From assembly GCA_944389985.1 (NCBI GenBank), contig CALXON010000019.1, forward strand, positions 1-9,871: 9,871 nucleotides of DNA. The letters run 5' to 3'. A program made the translations under genes and the position numbers. Positions 5,299 to 9,871 of this stretch are shown in pieces. Within the stretch, counting starts at the first letter, position 1. Every line of letters begins with the position of its first letter. A model generated the notes under the pieces. That model did not search any database. It was given only the letters and a program-made list of their open reading frames with translations, and was not told the DNA's origin. The stretch comes from an uncultured Spirochaetaceae bacterium (GTDB lineage Bacteria > Spirochaetota > Spirochaetia > Sphaerochaetales > Sphaerochaetaceae).

Positions 5299-8031
5299 TC
5301 AGAACTCAACAGGTTCTATTTTCTTCACGGTCAGATCGTAGTCACGGCCGTTGATCGAGAACTTCACGTTCTCTCCCTCCTTGTGGTTGACAAGCTGCTG
5401 TCCGAGAGGAGCATTGAAGTCGATGATTCCCTTCTCAGGCTCTGACTCCCATCTTCCCATGAATGTATAAACGACATCCTTGTTCTCAGCATTGTCATGG
5501 AGTGTGACCTTAGTTCCGAAACCGATGAGGCCCGGAAGGACATCCGCCATGGTCATTATGCGTACAGACGCAAGATCGTTGTTGAGTTCACTGATCCTTC
5601 TCTCGAGCTCCCTCTTATGGTCCTTCGCGTACTGGTATTCACTGTTCTCCCTGAGGTCACCGAGCTCACGAGCGAAGTTGATCTCCTTCAGGATCTCAGG
5701 CATCTGTACCTGGTTGATGTCCTTGAGCTCATCCTTCTTCCTGTCATAGCTCTGTGATGTGCAGAGGAACCCTGATGCCACCTTGGTCTCAGGAATCCTG
5801 ACCTCGGCTTTCTTCTCATCATGTGCGGAAAGATCGGGGAAGCGGCTCTCGATCTCCTTCCTGAACGCTGCTTTCTCATCACTCTCGAATCCCTCATTGA
5901 AGATGATGAGCGAGAGGGAAGCCGCGACATCGTCATGGCCGGCACTTCTGATGAATGACATCAGCACACCGTCATCCACGAGGTTCTTCCTGAGTGATCT
6001 GATGTACTTCCTGTTCTCCTGTGTGTCTCCTGACTTGGAGAGGTAGGAGAGTGCCATGAGCTTCGTGCGGAAGACTCTCTCCTCATCAAGACCAGCCTTC
6101 TCGAGATCAGAGCTCTGAAGAGGATACTCTGTGGAGAAGAAGATGAACGAGGCGATGTTGTCCCTGTATGACTCGACAGAACGTCTGATGAGTGCATAGT
6201 ACTCAACACCCTTCTGAAGTCTCTTCAGCTTCTGAGGGATGTATGAGCTGATGTAGCAGGGGAAGATGTCAGTAAGGGTTGCGGCAGCGCCTTTCTTGTC
6301 CGCCGACACGACCTGATCGATGAACTCCTTCTTGAGGATTGTGTTGTCGATCGAGTTGAATACTTCCTTCCTCTCGCTTTCAGACATCGCCCTGTAAAGC
6401 GTATCGAACGAGATCTCGAAAGACACTGAAGCTCCCTTTTCTGAGACATAGTCAAGAAGAAGGACGGATGCTGTCCTCTCTCCGAGGCTCTTCTTGTCAT
6501 TCGAGAGCACACCCTCGAAGTAGGAGACCATCTCCATGAATGCGTCGGATGACTTCTCAATACCCGCCGATGATGCTGCATCTATGAGTGTTGATGCCTT
6601 TCCGTAGAAAGATATCTCATTGCGGAAGATATAGAGAACCTTCTCCTCCGGTGTTGAGGGGTAGGCTGTCAGCTGATAGTAGTCGGTCGTGCCCGGGATG
6701 ATGCGTACATAGCTGTTCGTCCTGAGCTCATCCTTGATCTTCTCAGAGATCGACTTCCAGTCGCTGTCTGAGAGAACTGATGGAACGACCTCAGTCTTCA
6801 TGTCCTTCATCGAGGCCTTGCTTCCCTGAGCCGAGAGGAGGAGTGTCCTGACAAGCCACTCGATACCTCCGTCTCCCATGATCTTCGCCCTGATCTTAGG
6901 TGCGGGAACACCTTTCTTTATCGCCTTGATGTTCTGCTTGCTGAGAGGAAGAAGGGCATTGAAAGCACTCTCGAGGGTGATCTTCTGCTCCTCAGTCGAG
7001 CTGTAGCGGACGGTGACCATGTTGTCCCTGACTTCCGTTATGAGACCGACTCTCCTGTTGGCCTTCTGGAAGATGTATGTGCCTGCGGCGTATGAGATAT
7101 CCTTCTCGAAATCCTCAAGAGCCTCTGCAGGATTTTTGTGTGTCAGCACATTGTGCTTTTTCAGACATTCCTGAAGACGCGGTGATCCCTCATGCTTCTC
7201 CTTGAGTATTACTGAGAGCGTCTTTCTTGTGTCCTGATCCTCAGGATTGAGCACGAGTATGCGTCTTGAGATCTCGATGATGTTGTCGAGATTCCTCCTG
7301 TGCTCACTGGACTTCGCCTCATAGCTGTCCTTGGATGCAATAAGGGATGAAAGGAGCATCCTGTAGAGCTCAAGCGCTGTCTCAGGATTCCTCTCTGAAA
7401 GTGACTCGAGGAATGAGGAGTAGAACGGGTACTCGCTCTTGCCGTTGGCGATGAGCTTAGAGAAGATGTCGTGCATCTTCTGGATCTCATCGGTACCGCT
7501 GAGACGGAGAAGGGCCCTCTGGTAGTAATTCATCGCGCTCTTCCTGTCCCCGGTCTTCTCGAAGTGATCAGCGACTATGACGATTATGTCATGGTCAGAG
7601 CCGTCCGCCTTCACAAAGCGTTCGTAGTAGTCCCACTTCTTGTCCTCCTCGCCCTGATGATCTGCGACATCACCGAGAACGCGAAGAGCCTTGCTGGACT
7701 CCGATGCGGAGAGGATGAGAGTACCGATATATTTGACGACATCCCAGTTCCCGGCCTCATAGAAGGAAAGAAGGAGGTTGTTGAGTCTCATGTTGTACTC
7801 ATGAGGACGGAGTGAGAGCAGGATGCGTCCTGCAACATATGACAGAACGATGGAACTGCTGTTCTCCTCGAGAAGATTCCTAGCATCCTCCCTGAGGTCC
7901 ATCATCTTGTCCTCATCCTTGATTTTCGCGATTTCCTTATCTATGTTCTCAAACGCGCTGACCTTGTAGGCTGCGGCCGGGTTCTTGCCCAGATTCCTCT
8001 CATCTGTCAGCAAAGTCTTGAAATCTATCAT
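5299..8031 (-). CDS. greA: GreA-type transcript cleavage factor fused to a large N-terminal helical domain
   Basis: The 910-aa product has a normal GreA at its C-terminus (about 750-910). First comes the coiled-coil hairpin with RELGDLRENSEYQYAK, whose tip carries the acidic pair Asp792 and Glu795 that coordinates Mg2+ in the RNA polymerase secondary channel. Then comes the FKBP-like globular domain (about 835-910; IGFGTKVTLHD, PLGQQLVNHKEGENVKF). It would rescue backtracked polymerase by stimulating RNA cleavage. The preceding 740 residues or so are mostly charged helices; one stretch (about 147-180, ADHFEKTGDRKSAMNYYQRAL) looks like a TPR, and about 318-364 (ANRRVGLITEVRDNMVTVRY) looks like a small beta-barrel. 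Such fusions are known in spirochaetes (Borrelia, Treponema), where the N-terminal function is unassigned. I prefer the ATG at 8031 over one 15 nt upstream because AAAGGAGG directly precedes it. Gene order beside recA also recalls Borrelia. Confidence 0.95.
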   Translation of the reverse strand: MIDFKTLLTDERNLGKNPAAAYKVSAFENIDKEIAKIKDEDKMMDLREDARNLLEENSSSIVLSYVAGRILLSLRPHEYNMRLNNLLLSFYEAGNWDVVKYIGTLILSASESSKALRVLGDVADHQGEEDKKWDYYERFVKADGSDHDIIVIVADHFEKTGDRKSAMNYYQRALLRLSGTDEIQKMHDIFSKLIANGKSEYPFYSSFLESLSERNPETALELYRMLLSSLIASKDSYEAKSSEHRRNLDNIIEISRRILVLNPEDQDTRKTLSVILKEKHEGSPRLQECLKKHNVLTHKNPAEALEDFEKDISYAAGTYIFQKANRRVGLITEVRDNMVTVRYSSTEEQKITLESAFNALLPLSKQNIKAIKKGVPAPKIRAKIMGDGGIEWLVRTLLLSAQGSKASMKDMKTEVVPSVLSDSDWKSISEKIKDELRTNSYVRIIPGTTDYYQLTAYPSTPEEKVLYIFRNEISFYGKASTLIDAASSAGIEKSSDAFMEMVSYFEGVLSNDKKSLGERTASVLLLDYVSEKGASVSFEISFDTLYRAMSESERKEVFNSIDNTILKKEFIDQVVSADKKGAAATLTDIFPCYISSYIPQKLKRLQKGVEYYALIRRSVESYRDNIASFIFFSTEYPLQSSDLEKAGLDEERVFRTKLMALSYLSKSGDTQENRKYIRSLRKNLVDDGVLMSFIRSAGHDDVAASLSLIIFNEGFESDEKAAFRKEIESRFPDLSAHDEKKAEVRIPETKVASGFLCTSQSYDRKKDELKDINQVQMPEILKEINFARELGDLRENSEYQYAKDHKRELERRISELNNDLASVRIMTMADVLPGLIGFGTKVTLHDNAENKDVVYTFMGRWESEPEKGIIDFNAPLGQQLVNHKEGENVKFSINGRDYDLTVKKIEPVEF

Positions 8032-8035
8032 AGCG

Positions 8036-8043
8036 CCTCCTTT
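8036..8043 (-). promoter_or_regulatory. Shine-Dalgarno fixing the greA start
   Basis: On the minus strand AAAGGAGG ends 4 nt before ATG 8031. It overlaps the alternative in-frame ATG at 8046, which has no purine-rich site of its own upstream (TGTGCTTTTGTA). This supports the shorter, 910-aa protein. Confidence 0.75.
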
Positions 8044-8168
8044 CATTACAAAAGCACATTAACTGCATAAATAAAATCCGGGCAGAGTCATACTGCTCGG
8101 AACTACAGTCAAGAATATACCACAGGTTGTTCAATTTGGCAAATTCTCTTCTTAGGCAAAAAGAAAAA

Positions 8169-8177
8169 TGCTATACT
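8169..8177 (+). promoter_or_regulatory. Extended -10 promoter element of the rpe operon
   Basis: TGCTATACT is a TG-n extended -10 with a hexamer matching TATAAT at five of six positions. The 17-bp-spaced -35 position (8149-8154, TTCTTA) is weak, which is normal for extended -10 promoters. Transcription would begin about 7 nt downstream, at or next to the A of the rpe ATG at 8184. Confidence 0.5.
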
Positions 8178-8183
8178 CTCTCC

Positions 8184-8858
8184 ATGGAACCAAGAAACCT
8201 GCTTTTCTCCCCGTCTATGCTCGGAGGTGATTTCTCCAGAGCGGCCTTTGAGATAGGTGAGATCGTCTCATCCGGAGCCGATTATGTCCATCTTGACGTG
8301 ATGGACGGATCTTTCGTTCCTGAGATAACCTTCGGCCGTAAATTCATCAGTGATCTCAGACCTCTGACAGATCTTGTCTTTGATGTCCATCTTATGGTGG
8401 AAAGGCCTGAGGAGAAGATCGGGGCGTTCGCATCGGCCGGTGCCGGGATCATCACGGTTCATGCCGAGAGCACCGATCACATCGTCAGATGTCTCTCGAT
8501 GATAAGGGAGGCAGGCTGTGAGAGCGGCATCGCGATAAACCCCGGAACCTCTGTCTCATTCATAGAGGCGGCGCTTCCATTTGCGGACTATGTCACGGTG
8601 ATGACTGTCAATCCGGGATGGGGCGGACAGAGATTCATTCCCGAGTGCATATCGAAGGTTGAGGAGCTTGACAGGAGAAGGAAGGATGAGGGATGGCAGT
8701 TCCTCATCGAGGCTGACGGAGGTGTCTCCCTGGATACCATAGGACCTCTCTACAAGGCAGGCATGGATATCGCGGTGACGGGAACGGCTTTCTTCAGGGA
8801 AGATGACAAGGCGGATTTCCTTGAGAGGATGCGAGAGAAAGCGGAGGAATGGCTTTGA
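8184..8858 (+). CDS. rpe: Ribulose-phosphate 3-epimerase
   Basis: Interconverts D-ribulose 5-phosphate and D-xylulose 5-phosphate in the pentose phosphate pathway. The 224-aa product is a (beta/alpha)8 barrel of typical length. Motifs are SPSMLGGDF (9-17), HLDVMDGSFVPEITFG (36-51), FDVHLMVERP (66-75), AINPGTS (117-123), VMTVNPGWGGQRFIP (139-153), EADGGV (176-181) and VTGTAFF (198-204). The metal ligands and acid/base residues His36, Asp38, His69 and Asp178 are all present. I start at ATG 8184 because the peptide there lines up with the usual Rpe N-terminus. The in-frame TTG at 8127 would add 19 unsupported residues and cross the likely promoter. No Shine-Dalgarno precedes 8184, so the mRNA may be leaderless. 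The product would share D-xylulose 5-phosphate with the AraD-like enzyme upstream. The stop overlaps the dtd start. Confidence 0.96.
   Translation: MEPRNLLFSPSMLGGDFSRAAFEIGEIVSSGADYVHLDVMDGSFVPEITFGRKFISDLRPLTDLVFDVHLMVERPEEKIGAFASAGAGIITVHAESTDHIVRCLSMIREAGCESGIAINPGTSVSFIEAALPFADYVTVMTVNPGWGGQRFIPECISKVEELDRRRKDEGWQFLIEADGGVSLDTIGPLYKAGMDIAVTGTAFFREDDKADFLERMREKAEEWL
8843..8847 (+). promoter_or_regulatory. Shine-Dalgarno that selects a TTG start for dtd
   Basis: GGAGG is only 1 nt from ATG 8849 but 7 nt from the in-frame TTG at 8855. The latter spacing is close to ideal, and translation from TTG yields MKAVIQRV, the canonical beginning of Dtd. Confidence 0.65.
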
Positions 8859-9316
8859 AAGCTGTCATACAGAGAGTGAAGGATGCTTCCTGTACTGTCG
8901 ATGGGACTGTGACAGGGAGAATTGATCATGGGCTTCTTGTCTACTTCTGTGCGGAAGGCGGTGACACTGCCGACATGCTTCCCAAGTTCCTTTCGAAGAT
9001 AGTCTCGCTGAGGATCTTCGAGGATGACGGTGGAAAGATGAATCTCTCCCTTTCTGATAACGGGGGAAGCATGCTTCTCATCAGTCAGTTCACACTCGCT
9101 GCTGACATCTCAAGGGGCAGGAGGCCTTCCTTCGATGGAGCGATGGGTGCTGATGAGGCTGAGGAGTTCTATGAGAAAGCCATTTCGCTTCTGAGGGAAA
9201 TGGGTATACATACTGAGTGCGGAGTATTCGGCGCACATATGGAGATCAAATATCTCAATGACGGACCGGTGACGATCATCGCCGATTCTGAGGACATATT
9301 CAGGAAAAAACAGTGA
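8855..9316 (+). CDS. dtd: D-aminoacyl-tRNA deacylase (DTD)
   Basis: Homodimeric proofreading enzyme that removes D-amino acids (and Gly from tRNA-Ala) from tRNAs. From TTG 8855 the product is 153 aa, close to the usual 145-150. It starts KAVIQRVKDASCTVDG and carries both active-site motifs: SQFTL (77-81, followed by AADISRGRRPSF) and NDGPVTI (135-141), which contains the cross-subunit Gly-cisPro pair (Gly137-Pro138). GVFGAHMEIKYLNDGP matches the family region before the second motif. The ATG at 8849 gives 155 aa but has an implausible 1-nt spacing to GGAGG. With the TTG start, the start and the rpe stop overlap as TTGA, implying coupling. recA follows after 59 nt in the same direction. Confidence 0.95.
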   Translation: MKAVIQRVKDASCTVDGTVTGRIDHGLLVYFCAEGGDTADMLPKFLSKIVSLRIFEDDGGKMNLSLSDNGGSMLLISQFTLAADISRGRRPSFDGAMGADEAEEFYEKAISLLREMGIHTECGVFGAHMEIKYLNDGPVTIIADSEDIFRKKQ

Positions 9317-9352
9317 ATTCCGGATTCCCGTTGTCATAAACGGTCATTCCGG
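9317..9352 (+). promoter_or_regulatory. Repeat and dyad cluster in front of recA, possible operator
   Basis: Three ATTCC(G/C)G heptamers occur at 9317-9323, 9324-9330 and 9346-9352. Between them is a short dyad, CCGTT (9328-9332) and AACGG (9339-9343), around GTCATA. The dyad overlaps a TTGTCA -35-like hexamer (9331-9336). A TATATA (9356-9361) lies 19 bp downstream of that hexamer, but a start from it would fall inside the recA Shine-Dalgarno. It does not match the LexA boxes I know. Its position suggests control of recA, but this is inference. Confidence 0.3.
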
Positions 9353-9375
9353 GCGTATATATAGCAGGAGGAGTC

Positions 9376-9871
9376 ATGGCAAAGACAGCCGATACAGATA
9401 TCTTGAAGGGAAAGAGGGAAGCACTTGAAGCGGCTAGGCTTCAGATAGACAAGCAGTTCGGAAAGGGATCTCTCATGAAGCTCGGAGACAGCCGGGAGAC
9501 GCTTGATGTTGAGGTCATTCCATCAGGGTCAATCCTTCTGGATGAGGCTCTCGGAGTCGGAGGTTATCCAAAGGGAAGGATCATCGAGATCTACGGACCG
9601 GAGTCTTCCGGTAAGACAACGCTTGCCCTTCAGGCGATAGCAGAAAGCCAGAAGGCGGGAGGAATCGCCGCATTCATCGATGCAGAGCACGCTCTCGATC
9701 CTGTATATGCCAGAAATCTCGGAGTGAACATCGATGAGCTCTGGATATCACAGCCGGACAACGGTGAGCAGGCACTTGAGATCACGGAATCCCTTGTGCG
9801 TTCCGGAGCTGTCGACATCATCGTAGTCGACTCTGTCGCGGCTCTCACACCGCAGGCTGAGATCGAGGGGG
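9376..9871 (+). CDS. recA: RecA recombinase, N-terminal part (3' end outside window)
   Basis: ATP-dependent strand-exchange protein of homologous recombination and activator of LexA cleavage where an SOS system exists. The first 165 residues are present and uninterrupted. They include the N-terminal polymerisation helix and KQFGKGSLMKLGD (26-38), Walker A GPESSGKT (74-81), FIDAEHALDPVYA (100-112) with the catalytic Glu104 (E. coli Glu96), and Walker B DIIVVDSVAAL (147-157) with Asp152. AGGAGGAG at 9366-9373 precedes ATG 9376. The N-terminus is several residues longer than in E. coli, which is common. The gene probably belongs to the rpe-dtd transcript, since the only promoter-like sequence in the 59-nt gap is too close to the ribosome site. 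Confidence 0.98.
   Translation, partial: MAKTADTDILKGKREALEAARLQIDKQFGKGSLMKLGDSRETLDVEVIPSGSILLDEALGVGGYPKGRIIEIYGPESSGKTTLALQAIAESQKAGGIAAFIDAEHALDPVYARNLGVNIDELWISQPDNGEQALEITESLVRSGAVDIIVVDSVAALTPQAEIEG

Larger units (their letters stand above)
8032..8183. other. Divergent intergenic region between greA and rpe
   Basis: AT-rich 152-bp spacer that must hold the promoters of both greA and the rpe-dtd group. For greA, TTGACT on the minus strand (plus-strand 8107-8112) is a good -35-like hexamer, but the nearest -10-like hexamer (TATGAC, 8087-8092) is only 14 bp away. An AT run at 8067-8077 could supply a -10 but lies about 30 bp from it. I therefore cannot fix the greA promoter. On the plus strand a better extended -10 lies at 8169-8177. 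No hairpin, repeat or small gene stands out. Confidence 0.45.

Noticed and set aside
4745..5299. A 184-codon minus-strand open frame opposite araD
   Set aside because: It would start inside the terminator hairpin region with no ribosome site, and it is antisense to a well-conserved enzyme. No family resemblance is seen.
8136..8177. TTGGCA (8136-8141) as the -35 partner of TATACT
   Set aside because: The spacing is 30 bp, far from the 16-18 bp needed. The extended -10 explains the site better.
8168..8230. A 20-codon upstream reading frame (ATG 8168 to TGA 8228) overlapping the start of rpe, as a possible leader peptide
   Set aside because: Its ATG overlaps the extended -10 element, so it would lie upstream of the predicted transcript start. 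It has no Shine-Dalgarno.
9331..9361. TTGTCA with TATATA as a conventional recA promoter
   Set aside because: The spacer is 19 bp, and the start point would fall at about 9368, inside the Shine-Dalgarno, leaving recA without a ribosome site. I kept it only as part of the repeat cluster.
1..9871. Mobile element, CRISPR array, toxin-antitoxin or phage-defence module
   Set aside because: No transposase or integrase motifs, no direct-repeat arrays and no orphan small-gene pairs are visible. Nearly every base belongs to a recognised housekeeping gene or a short spacer.

Overview
The window looks like a core-genome segment of a spirochaete (phylum Spirochaetota), probably a Treponema- or Sphaerochaeta-like organism of mid GC content. 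The strongest pointer is the very long GreA (about 910 aa), in which a normal GreA cleavage factor is fused behind a roughly 740-aa helical extension. That architecture is known from Treponema and Borrelia. The run pnp-dut-lptF-lptG-tgt and the closeness of greA to recA also fit spirochaete gene order as I recall it. No transposon, prophage, CRISPR array, tRNA or rRNA gene is visible. Coding density is very high and codon use (many AGG/AGA Arg codons, many GAG/AAG/CTC codons) looks uniform.

Layout. (1) Positions 1-4482, plus strand: a tightly packed operon made of the tail of polynucleotide phosphorylase, dUTPase, two LptF/LptG-type permeases, tRNA-guanine transglycosylase and a trans-editing prolyl-tRNA deacylase. 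Every junction overlaps or is 1 nt apart, which suggests translational coupling. (2) Positions 4547-5245, plus strand: an AraD-like L-ribulose-5-phosphate 4-epimerase with its own strong Shine-Dalgarno. It ends at a short, strong hairpin that also lies at the end of the converging greA. (3) Positions 5299-8031, minus strand: the giant GreA fusion. (4) A 152-bp AT-rich divergent intergenic region. (5) Positions 8184-9871, plus strand: rpe, dtd and the start of recA, running off the window.

How the genes work together: mostly housekeeping. PNPase and GreA act on RNA and transcription; dUTPase and RecA protect DNA; Tgt, the YbaK-type deacylase and Dtd modify or proofread tRNA; LptF and LptG form the inner-membrane part of a lipid exporter; Rpe and AraD interconvert pentose phosphates.

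I did not find a convincing undescribed multi-gene system. The points worth a second look are: an AraD homologue lacking the C-terminal catalytic tyrosine and one phosphate-pocket serine; the unknown part of the GreA fusion; a probable leaderless rpe mRNA; two non-ATG (TTG) starts that change gene boundaries; an unusual charged insert in the LptF-like permease; and a cluster of short repeats in front of recA.
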